A stretch of DNA of 64,000 bases from Chryseobacterium potabilaquae (GCF_902728265.1 NZ_CACVBR010000014.1:1-64000); one strand, 5' to 3'; counted from the first letter of the stretch, positions 47,689 to 56,782 are shown. The notes: generated by a model from the sequence alone, not told the origin. A program made the numbers and translations.

Positions 47689-47756
47689 GGAGCTATTTCC
47701 CGCTTTCTGTTACAATCTTTTTTTTCAAAAAAGGATTTTCACGACAATCGGGGCTA
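47689..47756. repeat. Imperfect palindromic intergenic element
   Basis: About 68 bases running from GGAGCTATTTCCCGC to ATCGGGGCTA, with a T-run/A-run hairpin in the middle (AATCTTTTTT with AAAAAAGGATT). The ends pair imperfectly: GGAGCT with GGGCT and CCCG with CGGG. From memory it resembles a dispersed palindrome frequent between genes in Flavobacteriia. Only one copy is in this window, so repetition cannot be shown here. Confidence 0.5.
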
Positions 47757-47895
47757 GTGATCAATTTGTACTCAATCAATCAGATAGGTTTATTGAGATA
47801 AAACTAAAGTCAACTAAATTTTTAGTTGGAAATAAATATGCAAAATATTAGAAGTAAATTCTAATCTCTCATATCTAAGTTTAAAAATAAAAACA

Positions 47896-49287
47896 ATGGG
47901 AAATTTAAAACTTAAAGGAAAAGATATATTAAAAATAGGATATCCAAATAATCAGAGTGTTATTATTGCGTTAGAAGTTATGAAAAGAAATTTTGCAACC
48001 AAAAATATTCACCACGTGAAATCTCTTTTAAAGGAAATTTTGAATCATCCGGAAAATTTTGAAAAAGATTTAACCTTCGGACAAATTGCAGAAGCTTTAC
48101 TTTCATCTAAGAAAACAGAGAAAAGAATGCTCAATACCAACCGGGTAGATTTCAGGATTTTTGGAAACAATATTGCAGACGAAGCTAAAAACCAATTGTA
48201 TACTGCATTGAAACTCCCCATTTCAACACAAGGTGCTTTGATGCCTGATGCTCATAGTGGTTATGGACTTCCCATCGGAGGAGTTCTTGCTGTAGAAAAT
48301 GCAGTCATCCCTTACGGAGTAGGAATGGATATAGGTTGTAGAATGAGTCTCAGTATTTTAGATACTCCTATTTCATATCTTGACGGAGCAAGAGATAAAT
48401 ATGAAAAAGCTCTTGCCGAACATACAAAATTCGGAATGTATGAAACACATAAGTCACATGTCGAGCATGAAATTTTCGATAGGGATACTTTTGAGATGAT
48501 CCCCATTTTGAGAAGACTAAAAGGAAAAGCCATTAAGCAAATGGGAACTTCTGGAGGAGGAAATCATTTTGTAGAATTCGGAGAGGTTGAAATTACGGAA
48601 GAAGAGGAACAAATTGGATTGCCAAGAGGAAAATATCTCGGAATCCTTTCACACAGTGGGTCGCGTGGCCTAGGTGCCGAAATAGCACAGTATTATTCCA
48701 GAGTTGCTACAGAGCAATGTCCTTTGCCTAAAGAAGCCCAAAACTTTGCCTGGCTAGATTTGAATACCCATCTCGGATTAGAATATTGGACAGCAATGAA
48801 TTTAGCAGGAGATTATGCGGCTGCTTGTCACGATGATATTCATAGGAGATTGGTAAAATCAGTGGGAGGAAGAGTAAAAGCTAAAATCGAAAATCATCAC
48901 AATTTCGCATGGAAAGAAATTCATAATGGAAAAGAAGTTATTGTCCATAGAAAAGGGGCAACTCCGGCTCATGAAAATGAATTAGGAATGATTCCCGGTT
49001 CAATGACAGCAAAGGGATTTATTGTTCGTGGAAAAGGAAATCCAGATTCCTTGAAATCTGCTTCACATGGGGCGGGAAGAGCTCATTCGAGAGGAGAGTG
49101 TCGAAATCTTTTCACTCAAAATGATATTAAAAAAGAATTAAAGCTCAAAAATGTAATTCTAATGGGTGGTAATGCAGAAGAAGCTCCTATGGCATACAAA
49201 GATATCAATGAGGTTATGAATGCTCAAAGTGAGTTGGTCGATATTCTCGGAACTTTTCAACCAAGAATAGTGAGAATGGATAAATAA
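47896..49287 (+). CDS. rtcB: RNA ligase RtcB (PrfH-linked type)
   Basis: A GTP- and Mn-dependent ligase that joins 2',3'-cyclic phosphate or 3'-phosphate ends to 5'-OH ends. 463 aa. Active-site residues are D145 and C148 (GVGMDIGCRM), the GGGNHFVEFG loop, SHSGSRGLG, and the guanylylated His in SHGAGRAHSRG. About 75 residues precede the usual RtcB core (helical, with HHVKSLLKEILNHP); E. coli RtcB is 408 aa. The gene heads a unit with a nucleotidyltransferase-like gene and prfH. No RtcR sigma-54 activator adjoins it. This set fits the RtcB2 branch, which re-ligates 16S rRNA cut by ribotoxins, as inferred from family knowledge. Confidence 0.93.
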   Translation: MGNLKLKGKDILKIGYPNNQSVIIALEVMKRNFATKNIHHVKSLLKEILNHPENFEKDLTFGQIAEALLSSKKTEKRMLNTNRVDFRIFGNNIADEAKNQLYTALKLPISTQGALMPDAHSGYGLPIGGVLAVENAVIPYGVGMDIGCRMSLSILDTPISYLDGARDKYEKALAEHTKFGMYETHKSHVEHEIFDRDTFEMIPILRRLKGKAIKQMGTSGGGNHFVEFGEVEITEEEEQIGLPRGKYLGILSHSGSRGLGAEIAQYYSRVATEQCPLPKEAQNFAWLDLNTHLGLEYWTAMNLAGDYAAACHDDIHRRLVKSVGGRVKAKIENHHNFAWKEIHNGKEVIVHRKGATPAHENELGMIPGSMTAKGFIVRGKGNPDSLKSASHGAGRAHSRGECRNLFTQNDIKKELKLKNVILMGGNAEEAPMAYKDINEVMNAQSELVDILGTFQPRIVRMDK

Positions 49288-49376
49288 AATTGGGATAATG
49301 GATGATAGTTGCTGTTAAAAAATTTTTGAAGGCATCTATATTCCATTATTCTTAACTAAAAAAATAAAAAAGAAAA

Positions 49377-49922
49377 ATGGGAGCACAACACAATATCAAA
49401 AGATATGGAGAGGTCTGGCCGGAATTTAGAATTCAGTACGGCCTCGAAATTTTAGAAAAATTAAAAAATAAAGTCATTATATCAGGAGGGTGGGCATGGC
49501 ATTTTATGTCTGAAATCGATCATACAGAATACAAGCATGCTCACGATCATAAGGATATTGATGTTTTTGTAAAGAAAGAAAATGTTGCTGAAGTAGTTAT
49601 GATTCTTCAGCAACAAGACTTTCAAAAAGTATGGACAAGATATGATCATCTTCAGAGCCAGGAAAATTTTCGTAGATATGAAAAAACAGTGGAAAGGCAA
49701 AATGGAACATTCCATAGAATTACTATAGATTTCTTTGAAAGGAATGATTTGGAAACGATCAAAATAAATGGATTTACGGTTGTAAAACCTGATGTGCTGC
49801 TTTCTTTTTATAGAAATATTCATTCTAGTGATAAATGTTGGGCAGTAATGGCAACAAAAGACTTATTGGAAAAAGGGATTGATCCTATTGGTCACCCGAA
49901 ATTAAGTAAAATACCAAAATAA
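49377..49922 (+). CDS. Nucleotidyltransferase-like protein between rtcB and prfH
   Basis: 181 aa. The minimal nucleotidyltransferase fold is visible: G38-G39 in SGGWAWHFM, the metal pair D61 and D63 in HKDIDVFV, and a third carboxylate D119 in RITIDFFE. The GGWA...HxDIDV pattern is close to aminoglycoside O-nucleotidyltransferases (AadB) and lincosamide nucleotidyltransferases (Lnu). No resistance role is implied. It lies 89 bases after rtcB and its stop is 2 bases before prfH, so it is probably translated with prfH. I infer a role in RNA-end or ribosome repair, but the substrate is unknown. Confidence 0.82.
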   Translation: MGAQHNIKRYGEVWPEFRIQYGLEILEKLKNKVIISGGWAWHFMSEIDHTEYKHAHDHKDIDVFVKKENVAEVVMILQQQDFQKVWTRYDHLQSQENFRRYEKTVERQNGTFHRITIDFFERNDLETIKINGFTVVKPDVLLSFYRNIHSSDKCWAVMATKDLLEKGIDPIGHPKLSKIPK

Positions 49923-49924
49923 TA

Positions 49925-50623
49925 ATGGAAAAATTAATACAAATAACCTCAGGAAGAGGACCTTTAGAATGCCAATGGGTAGTGGCAAAAGTTCTTAAGG
50001 TCTTCCTTGAGGAAGCCAAAAATAACAATATAGAGTACGAAATCATTCACCGAGAAAAGGGGGATGAAAATCTAACATTGAAATCAATAACTATTCTTTT
50101 AAAAGGAAAAGAATTAAGTGAATTTTTAAAAACATGGTTAGGCAGTGTTTGTTGGAACGGAAAAAGTACCTTTAGAAAATTACATAAAAGAAGTAATTGG
50201 TATATAGGAGTTTTTGAATTGGAAGGTTTGGATAAAATAAATTTCAATGAAAAAGATATTCAGTTCCAGACGACAAGAAGCCAAGGAAGTGGAGGACAGA
50301 GTGTAAATAAAGTGAATACAGCAGTTCGGGCCACTCATATTCCAACAGGGCAAAGTGTTTTTGTACAGGATTCGCGCTCACAACTAGAGAATAAAAAGCT
50401 CTCTATAATAAGATTAAAGGAAAAAGTAATGGCAATCTATATTGAGCAATTGGAAAAAAGAATGCACGAAACATGGAATAATCATTTACAAGTACAAAGA
50501 GGAAATCCTAGCCGTACATTTTCGGGCACAGATTTTAAAAAAAATTATTGTGAAAAGTCTTATAAAAAAAAAAGAAGTGAACTGAAAAACGAATTAAAAA
50601 AATATAAAAATAATTTACATTAA
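49925..50623 (+). CDS. prfH: Peptide chain release factor homologue PrfH
   Basis: 232 aa, shorter than RF1. The catalytic GGQ is at 123-125 in RSQGSGGQSVNKVNTAVRATH, and DSRSQLENKKLSIIRLKEK follows. There is no normal stop-codon recognition domain of RF1/RF2 size. PrfH is known to release peptides from ribosomes whose decoding centre was cut by nuclease toxins, after which the linked RtcB reseals the 16S rRNA (family knowledge). It begins 2 bases after the nucleotidyltransferase stop. The highly basic tail (KKKRSELKNELKKYK) may bind rRNA. Confidence 0.92.
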   Translation: MEKLIQITSGRGPLECQWVVAKVLKVFLEEAKNNNIEYEIIHREKGDENLTLKSITILLKGKELSEFLKTWLGSVCWNGKSTFRKLHKRSNWYIGVFELEGLDKINFNEKDIQFQTTRSQGSGGQSVNKVNTAVRATHIPTGQSVFVQDSRSQLENKKLSIIRLKEKVMAIYIEQLEKRMHETWNNHLQVQRGNPSRTFSGTDFKKNYCEKSYKKKRSELKNELKKYKNNLH

Positions 50624-50716
50624 TAATTTAAAAATTGCTTAGATGAATTTCTTTTTGTGAAAATGGATTTTGTATTTATAAAACACTTAAATTTAAATAT
50701 TAAAAAAAACATTACT

Positions 50717-53284
50717 ATGAATAGAAAAATATTTTTGCAATCATTTTGTGCAATCGGATTTTTTGCATTTAACGTGATTAATGGGCAAAGCTCCGAAGAA
50801 ACTCTCAAAAATTATTACCAAAAAAATGGTCTGCTTGGCTCTAGTAACTCCGCTTTCATTATTCTAAATGAAGACAATTCTAAGAGTTTGGGTGCAAATA
50901 TTATTAATACTCAGCAGACTTATAACGGACTGAGAGTCTATAATGCCCTCGGGAAAGTGATTATAAAAGAGGGTAAAATTATTTTAGAAAAAAATGATTT
51001 TAAAAAAAATATTTTTATTACTAATCAAGGGAATGGAAAAGATCAATTTTCCGAAGACCTTCTGAAGCAAAATCTTGGTTTAAAAAATATTGTAAGAGTA
51101 GAATATTTACCGGATGTATATTTTGAAAAAAATAATGTTTTTGTTTTAGCTAAAGAATTATTTGTCACAGACAAAAATTCATCAGATGTATGGCATGTGA
51201 TAGCAGATGCCAACACCGGAGAAATTTTAACAAAAGATAATTTAACCGTTGAATGCAACTTTGAACATAGTAATGGATATAAAGAACAAGAAAAAGAAAG
51301 CTCTCCCTATGTAAATTCTGACTTAGAAAATCAGAAAATGAGTGCTAATAGTTCTTTACTAGTTCCCTCAAATGCATCTTATAATGTTTTTGCTTTACCT
51401 GTAGAGGCTCCTACTTTTGGAGGGAGATCCATTTTGAATAATCCGTGGGATATTACCGCTTCTCCTGAAGGATGGCATTCTGATGGGGCAAATAGTTATA
51501 CAAATACGAGAGGGAATAATGTATATGCTTATTCTGATCAAGGAAATACCAATAATCCGGGATATTCGCCTGATGGAGGAAGTAATAGAAATTTTGATTT
51601 TACGTATACAGAAGGGAGATTTGTAAATCCCTTTACTCATAGGGATGCTGCTATTACGAATTTATTTTATATAAATAATAAAATTCATGATGTGTTTTAT
51701 AAATTTGGTTTTACAGAATCTGCAAGAAACTTTCAAACCAATAACTTTTCCATTGGAGGTATAGGAGGAGATGCTGTAAGAGCTGAAGCTTCTGATGGGA
51801 GTGGTTTAAATAATGCGAATTTTTCTTCTGGTTATGAGACCGTTATTAGCGGACAAGTGTTTCTTCTTGCTCCAAGAATGCAGATGTATCTTTGGGACAG
51901 AGCTCAAACAACGGCAGATCCTATTGTAAGGTATCAATATAACTCCCCTGCAAATGTTGCAAGTAGACCAAAAGTAATGACAGGATCAGCATCTTTTGGC
52001 CCTCTATTTTTTGATGGCCAATCCGTAACAGGAAATCTCGCTGTGGCGTCGCCTGCAGATGCCTGTACGCAGCCTGCTGCTGGAAGTTTAACAAATAAAA
52101 TAGCTATTGTAACAAGTGCATCTTGTGAATATGGACTCAAAGTGTTAAATGCTCAGAATGCTGGAGCAGTAGGAGTAATTGTTTATAGACCCGGATCCGA
52201 TACCCCACTCAATATGGGACCGGGAACGTATGGAAATCAAGTCACCATTCCTGCAATTAATATGGGAATGACAGAAGGAAATTTTTTGGTGACTGAAGTA
52301 AACAACGGAACTGCTATTAATACAACATTGCTTAATGATTTCAATGGATTTAAACATTCTAGCTTAGACAATGGTATAGTTATCCATGAATATGGACATG
52401 GGATTTCCAACAGATTAACAGGACAAGGATATTCATGTCTTTCAACGAGTAACTCTACGGAGCAAATGGGAGAAGGTTGGTCAGATTTTTTTGCTCTTAT
52501 GCTAACTGCAAGACCTGGAGATACTTCTGCTTTAGCAAGAGGGATAGGTACATATTCGTCCGATCAAGCGACTACAGGAGTAGGAATTAGACCGGAGAAA
52601 TACTCTCCAGATTTTGCTATAAATGACTATACATATCAAGCCACTAATTCAATGACGGGAAATTCTCACTCTACAGGATTTGTGTGGGCAAGTACACTTT
52701 GGGATCTTACCTGGAAATATATAGAAAAATATGGGTATAATAGTGATGTATTGGCAGATCCTAATTCTGGGAATGCTAGAATTCTCCAAATAGTAGTCAA
52801 TGGATTGAAATTGCAGGCTTGTAGCCCTACTTTCATTGATGGAAGAGATGCTATATTACAAGCAGATATGATCGCTACAAATGGAGCAGATAAGTGTATG
52901 ATTTGGAAAGCTTTTGCAAAAAGGGGATTAGGAGTAAATGCCTCTGCAGGCTCAAAAACCGTGTGGACTGATCAAGTAGAGGATTTTTCATTTCCTCAGG
53001 AGTGTAATACCGTATTGGGAACTGAAGAAATTAAGGCTTCGGAGACTAAATATGTTATTTTCCCAAATCCAACATATGATGAATTTTTTGTAGGTAATAT
53101 TGATAAGTCTAAAGAAGAAGTTAAAATAAATGTATTTGATATGTCAGGAAAACGTATTCTATCGGATACAAGGGAATATACTTCTAAAAAAGGGATTTCA
53201 ACCAAAGGTCTACAAAAAGGAGTTTATATGGTGGTGATCAAGCAAGGAGATAAGATACAAACAGAGAAACTTATTGTGAAATAA
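50717..53284 (+). CDS. Secreted M36 (fungalysin-type) metallopeptidase with PA and T9SS domains
   Basis: I take the ATG at 50717 (855 aa, begins NRKIFLQSFCAIGFFAF), since the frame upstream lacks a signal peptide. A FTP-type propeptide (about 25-180) precedes the catalytic domain. HEYGH lies at 557-561 and the third zinc ligand is in GEGWSDFFALML. A PA domain is inserted before the zinc motif (about 430-520; TNKIAIVTSASCEYG). The C-terminus is a T9SS sorting domain (KYVIFPNPTYDEFFVGN). It degrades proteins outside the cell. Confidence 0.93.
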   Translation: MNRKIFLQSFCAIGFFAFNVINGQSSEETLKNYYQKNGLLGSSNSAFIILNEDNSKSLGANIINTQQTYNGLRVYNALGKVIIKEGKIILEKNDFKKNIFITNQGNGKDQFSEDLLKQNLGLKNIVRVEYLPDVYFEKNNVFVLAKELFVTDKNSSDVWHVIADANTGEILTKDNLTVECNFEHSNGYKEQEKESSPYVNSDLENQKMSANSSLLVPSNASYNVFALPVEAPTFGGRSILNNPWDITASPEGWHSDGANSYTNTRGNNVYAYSDQGNTNNPGYSPDGGSNRNFDFTYTEGRFVNPFTHRDAAITNLFYINNKIHDVFYKFGFTESARNFQTNNFSIGGIGGDAVRAEASDGSGLNNANFSSGYETVISGQVFLLAPRMQMYLWDRAQTTADPIVRYQYNSPANVASRPKVMTGSASFGPLFFDGQSVTGNLAVASPADACTQPAAGSLTNKIAIVTSASCEYGLKVLNAQNAGAVGVIVYRPGSDTPLNMGPGTYGNQVTIPAINMGMTEGNFLVTEVNNGTAINTTLLNDFNGFKHSSLDNGIVIHEYGHGISNRLTGQGYSCLSTSNSTEQMGEGWSDFFALMLTARPGDTSALARGIGTYSSDQATTGVGIRPEKYSPDFAINDYTYQATNSMTGNSHSTGFVWASTLWDLTWKYIEKYGYNSDVLADPNSGNARILQIVVNGLKLQACSPTFIDGRDAILQADMIATNGADKCMIWKAFAKRGLGVNASAGSKTVWTDQVEDFSFPQECNTVLGTEEIKASETKYVIFPNPTYDEFFVGNIDKSKEEVKINVFDMSGKRILSDTREYTSKKGISTKGLQKGVYMVVIKQGDKIQTEKLIVK

Positions 53285-53311
53285 AGAATATATTTTGTCT
53301 TAATATTTGTG

Positions 53312-53340
53312 AAATAGGTCATTATTGACCTATTTTTTTG
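53312..53340 (+). terminator. Intrinsic terminator after the M36 gene
   Basis: A 10-bp perfect stem (53312-53321 with 53326-53335), then TTTT. Confidence 0.85.
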
Positions 53341-53469
53341 TAGTTTTATATAAAGAACAACATTGTTAGGTATATAAATACTATTTATTGGAAATAGAAA
53401 TGTACTATTTTAGTAATAGGAAACCTAGTGATGGATAATAAAACTTTCTGATAGTTGATTAGTGAAGAA

Positions 53470-54465
53470 ATGAGAGTAAATTTTGCAATAAAACAACTCC
53501 AATTAAAAGAAACATTCTCAATTGCGTACGGAAACTATAACAAAAGAGAAGTATTATTTATTGAGCTTTCTCATCATCATATTAGGGGATATGGAGAATG
53601 TGTAGCAATAGATTATTACCAAATTAATCTTCAAAGTTTTATTATCAAACTAAAAAATATTCAGTCAAAGATTGAAAATCACGAAATTGTTGATCCTAAA
53701 GATTTTTTCAAATTTTTACGAAGTTTGAACCTACATCCCTTTTTACTTTCTGCTTTAGATTGTGCATATTGGGATCTTTTTGGTAAGTTGGAGAATAAAA
53801 ATTTTATTGAGCTCAATCATCTTCCCTCCAATGTGTTTGTGGAAAGTTCGATTACGATATCTATTGGGAAGATTCAGGATCAAATTGAGAGAATTGAAAG
53901 AAGCAGCTGGAAAAAGTTTAAAGTAAAATGTAAAGGACTCCATAAAAATGAGTTGGAAAAGCTTTTGAAATTAGATCAAAATATAGCGCTTGATTCTAAT
54001 GCAAGTTTTACTAATGAGGATTGTCTTTGGTTACAGGAAAATAGGGCTGTACAAAAGTTTTCGTATATAGAGCAACCAAGGCCGATTGATCATTTTAAAA
54101 TCTTGAAAAAAGAGGCATATGCCAATTGGATGGCTGATGAAGATTGCCAAAATATGGATTCTTTGGAAGAATTAATTCCTTATTATAAAAGTATAAATAT
54201 TAAATTGATGAAGTGCGGAGGGTTGACTCCGGCTTTGGAAATGATTAATAAAGCACGAGAGCTTAATTACAAAATTATGATAGGTTGCATGACAGAGTCT
54301 TCAGTTGGGATTTCGGCAGGATGTGTTTTAACAAGTATTGTTGACTATGTTGATTTAGATGGTGCAAATCTTATATCCAACGATTATGCGAGAGGAAACT
54401 TTATTGATAATGGAAGAATAGTTATGTCAGAAAATCCAGGTTTGGGAATTGAATTAAAGTTATGA
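53470..54465 (+). CDS. Dipeptide epimerase (enolase superfamily)
   Basis: I take the ATG at 53470 (331 aa); a TTG five codons upstream is the other option. The barrel has the epimerase acid/base K-V-K (K151/K153 in KFKVKCKG), metal ligands D175 (ALDSNASF), E201 (YIEQPRP) and D223 or D225 (MADEDC), and K245 on the opposite face (INIKLMKCGG). This is the L-Ala-D/L-Glu epimerase branch, which recycles murein peptides. Substrates in the family vary, so the exact dipeptide is uncertain. Monocistronic. Confidence 0.87.
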   Translation: MRVNFAIKQLQLKETFSIAYGNYNKREVLFIELSHHHIRGYGECVAIDYYQINLQSFIIKLKNIQSKIENHEIVDPKDFFKFLRSLNLHPFLLSALDCAYWDLFGKLENKNFIELNHLPSNVFVESSITISIGKIQDQIERIERSSWKKFKVKCKGLHKNELEKLLKLDQNIALDSNASFTNEDCLWLQENRAVQKFSYIEQPRPIDHFKILKKEAYANWMADEDCQNMDSLEELIPYYKSINIKLMKCGGLTPALEMINKARELNYKIMIGCMTESSVGISAGCVLTSIVDYVDLDGANLISNDYARGNFIDNGRIVMSENPGLGIELKL

Positions 54466-54496
54466 TTAAATAACATAGTATAAAATAGTGAGATAT

Positions 54497-54528
54497 AAAA
54501 AATAGACTTTATGAGAAGCCTATTTTTT
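54497..54528. terminator. Bidirectional terminator between convergent genes
   Basis: An inverted repeat (54497-54505 with 54520-54528, plus inner pairs interrupted by one mismatch) with A/T-runs on both sides. It serves the epimerase and the cytochrome c gene. Confidence 0.75.
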
Positions 54529-54807
54529 ATTTACAGAGATAAGATAATCGTAAACCATTTGATGTTGGTCATCAGTCAAATGAGCTTTTGGAGCCATCCT
54601 GCTTAATGTTTTTATCCATCCTTGATTATCATGCTTTTGAGGATTTGGTAGTTTGTGACACTTGGTACAAGAGCTTTCGAAAATCGTTTTTCCTTGATTT
54701 ATTTGTTCTGATGAGGTGTATTTAGGTCCGGTTACGGCTATGCTTTTCGGTCCACATGATACGATAAAGAGTGCCACTAGTATTAAGCCTAATATCTTTT
54801 CTTTCAT
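54520..54807 (-). CDS. Small c-type cytochrome lipoprotein (1)
   Basis: 95 aa. The lipobox ends at C18 (LFIVSC), then a short linker. Heme-binding C47-T-K-C50-H51 (SSCTKCHKLP), and a Met ligand in RMAPKAHL. It would sit on the periplasmic face of a membrane and carry electrons. A closely similar gene lies 19 bases upstream on the same strand, so this is a tandem duplicate. The redox partner is not visible. Confidence 0.88.
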   Translation of the reverse strand: MKEKILGLILVALFIVSCGPKSIAVTGPKYTSSEQINQGKTIFESSCTKCHKLPNPQKHDNQGWIKTLSRMAPKAHLTDDQHQMVYDYLISVNKK

Positions 54808-54826
54808 AATAATATTTTTATTGTAC

Positions 54827-55123
54827 TTATTTTTTTACAGAAACTATATAGTCATAAACCCACTGATGTTGTGCGTCCGTCAGTTTTGCTTTTGGAGCCA
54901 TAGAATTCATGATTCCCACCCATTGAACGGAGGTATGAGCTGTTGGTTCGGGTAATTTATGACACTTTCCACAAGAGTTTTCAAAAATGGTTTTTCCTTG
55001 GACAATCTGCTCAGCTGTAGATGTTGAAGCACCCATTGTCGTGGCAGTTGCAGGAGATGTTTTAGGAGTACACGAAGCTAACAAAACAACAGAAAGTGTT
55101 GCGATAAAAATTGAATTTTTCAT
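54827..55123 (-). CDS. Small c-type cytochrome lipoprotein (2)
   Basis: 98 aa, paralogue of the next gene. Lipobox C18 (VLLASC), heme motif C51-G-K-C54-H55 (NSCGKCHKLP) and Met in MNSMAPKAKL. The linker between lipobox and heme domain is Thr/Ala-rich (TATTMGASTSTA). Both share the stretch QGKTIFE-S/N-SC. The divergence in the linker suggests an old duplication. Co-transcribed with the 54520 gene. Confidence 0.88.
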   Translation of the reverse strand: MKNSIFIATLSVVLLASCTPKTSPATATTMGASTSTAEQIVQGKTIFENSCGKCHKLPEPTAHTSVQWVGIMNSMAPKAKLTDAQHQWVYDYIVSVKK

Positions 55124-55262
55124 GTTAATTTTTTTGATTCATAACAAATGTAGGAAATAACTTCTCCGGCTGATAAAATCAAGGGTATTTTTAATTTAGA
55201 AGAAATAAAATTAAGAACGCTTTTTATGGTGATATATTGGTTAATTTCATATTTTTGAATTA

Positions 55263-56246
55263 ATGAAATTTTCTACTCAAGAACTCATTAATGGCATACA
55301 ATCAGGAAATAAGCGCTTGATCGCTAAAGCTATTACACTTGTTGAAAGCAAAAAGGTTGAACATAGACAGCAAGCAGATGAATTACTAAAAATCATTATG
55401 CCATACACTGGGAATTCTATTAGAATAGGAATAACAGGAGTACCTGGTGCTGGAAAATCCACTTTTATAGAAAATTTTGGAAAATTGGCCATAGCTCAGG
55501 GTAAAAAAGTAGCTGTTCTAGCTATTGATCCAAGCTCTTCTGTTAATAAAGGAAGTATTCTGGGTGATAAAACGAGAATGGAGGAGTTGGCGAAGGAAGA
55601 AAATGCATTTATCCGTCCTTCTCCCAGTTCGGGGTTTTTAGGAGGGGTTGCCAATACTACTTTTGAAACAATGATGATTTGTGAAGCAGCAGGATATGAT
55701 TATATTTTAATAGAAACCGTAGGAGTAGGGCAATCGGAAGTTTTAGTAGCAGATATTACAGATGTTTTTTTATTCTTAAAAATTATTGGAGGTGGAGATG
55801 AGCTACAAGGAATAAAAAGAGGAATTATGGAAATGGTTGACATTATTTTTATTAATAAGGTACATGAAAGCAATCTTTCTAAAGCAAAAAATACAAGATT
55901 AGAACTTAAAAGAGCTTTAGATTTTATTCCATCAAAAGAAAAATGGAAAGTTCCGGTACTCCTTGGTTCAGCATTAAATAATAAAGGGCTGGAAGATGTC
56001 TTTTTAAGAATTAAAGAGTTCATCATCTTGAAAAATAAATCAGGTAATTTTGAAAAAATAAGATCGCAGCAAGCCGAGAAAAGATTTGAATATTGGGTAC
56101 AGGAATATATTTTAGCCAATGTTAAAAAAAATAGTGCTGCAGAAAATGCTTATATTCAGCATAAAAAAAATGCTTCCACAAAGGTTTCCAATCCTAGTAC
56201 CGAAGCAAAATTATTTGTAGATGAGTTTTTATCTAAACGAGATTAA
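55263..56246 (+). CDS. meaB: Methylmalonyl-CoA mutase-associated GTPase MeaB
   Basis: 327 aa. A G3E GTPase that loads and protects adenosylcobalamin on methylmalonyl-CoA mutase. Walker A is GVPGAGKST at 59-67, and DPSSSVNKGSILGDKTRM, ETVGVGQSE and INKVHESNLSKA follow as switch and base motifs. The N-terminal helices (about 1-45) match MeaB. It works with scpA, 8 kb upstream, even though they are not in one operon. Its stop overlaps the convergent DUF4251 gene by four bases. Confidence 0.94.
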   Translation: MKFSTQELINGIQSGNKRLIAKAITLVESKKVEHRQQADELLKIIMPYTGNSIRIGITGVPGAGKSTFIENFGKLAIAQGKKVAVLAIDPSSSVNKGSILGDKTRMEELAKEENAFIRPSPSSGFLGGVANTTFETMMICEAAGYDYILIETVGVGQSEVLVADITDVFLFLKIIGGGDELQGIKRGIMEMVDIIFINKVHESNLSKAKNTRLELKRALDFIPSKEKWKVPVLLGSALNNKGLEDVFLRIKEFIILKNKSGNFEKIRSQQAEKRFEYWVQEYILANVKKNSAAENAYIQHKKNASTKVSNPSTEAKLFVDEFLSKRD

Positions 56247-56782
56247 GGCTTAGAATTCACATCATTTTTGTCAACATATCCATCATATGAAATAGGTTGT
56301 CGATCACTACTCTTCATAGATGTAAATGCTTTTCCATTTTTGAAGACCTCAATATAAATTTCACTTACCGTACTTACATCTTTTGGGTTTATTTTAATAA
56401 TCCAATTTCCTTTTTTATTTTGAGACTTATTTACAGTAAAATCTTTTGATACAAATTTGTATCCTGTTTTGTCTGTACTTCCATAGGATGGATTAAAAGA
56501 CCTTCCAAAATAAGGCAAATAAACATCTAAAGTATCATTTTTTAATATGATAGTATAGCTTCCATCAAGTTCAAGAATTCTTGTTGAAGTAGAATTTGGA
56601 ATTGAATTCATCACGTTAATTACATCATAATTGGTTGGGTTAGCCCTTTGGGCATGAAATGTAAAATTTTGTGAATTTACCAAGCTATCAACAGCCTTTG
56701 GGTCTGATGAACTTTGAGAAGAACAACTTTGGGAAAAAAATAAAAACCCCAAAAATAAAAAGAATGAAATATATGTTTTCAT
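56243..56782 (-). CDS. DUF4251 family lipoprotein
   Basis: I take the ATG at 56782 (179 aa, begins KTYISFFLFLGFLFF), which gives a lipobox FFSQSCSSQ; the frame opens 11 codons earlier. The mature start NFTFHAQRANPTNYDVINVM is the DUF4251 signature. The family is found in Bacteroidota and is probably a periplasmic or outer-membrane lipoprotein of unknown function. The gene is convergent with meaB, and the stops overlap. Confidence 0.85.
   Translation of the reverse strand: MKTYISFFLFLGFLFFSQSCSSQSSSDPKAVDSLVNSQNFTFHAQRANPTNYDVINVMNSIPNSTSTRILELDGSYTIILKNDTLDVYLPYFGRSFNPSYGSTDKTGYKFVSKDFTVNKSQNKKGNWIIKINPKDVSTVSEIYIEVFKNGKAFTSMKSSDRQPISYDGYVDKNDVNSKP

Noticed and set aside
49377-49922. Nucleotidyltransferase-like gene as an antibiotic-resistance gene
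   Set aside because: The motif resembles AadB/Lnu enzymes, but the gene is chromosomal, lies between rtcB and prfH without mobile-element signs, and the similarity is only to the fold motif.
55700-56119. 139-codon minus-strand frame inside meaB
   Set aside because: Antisense to conserved GTPase motifs; composition is typical of a shadow frame.
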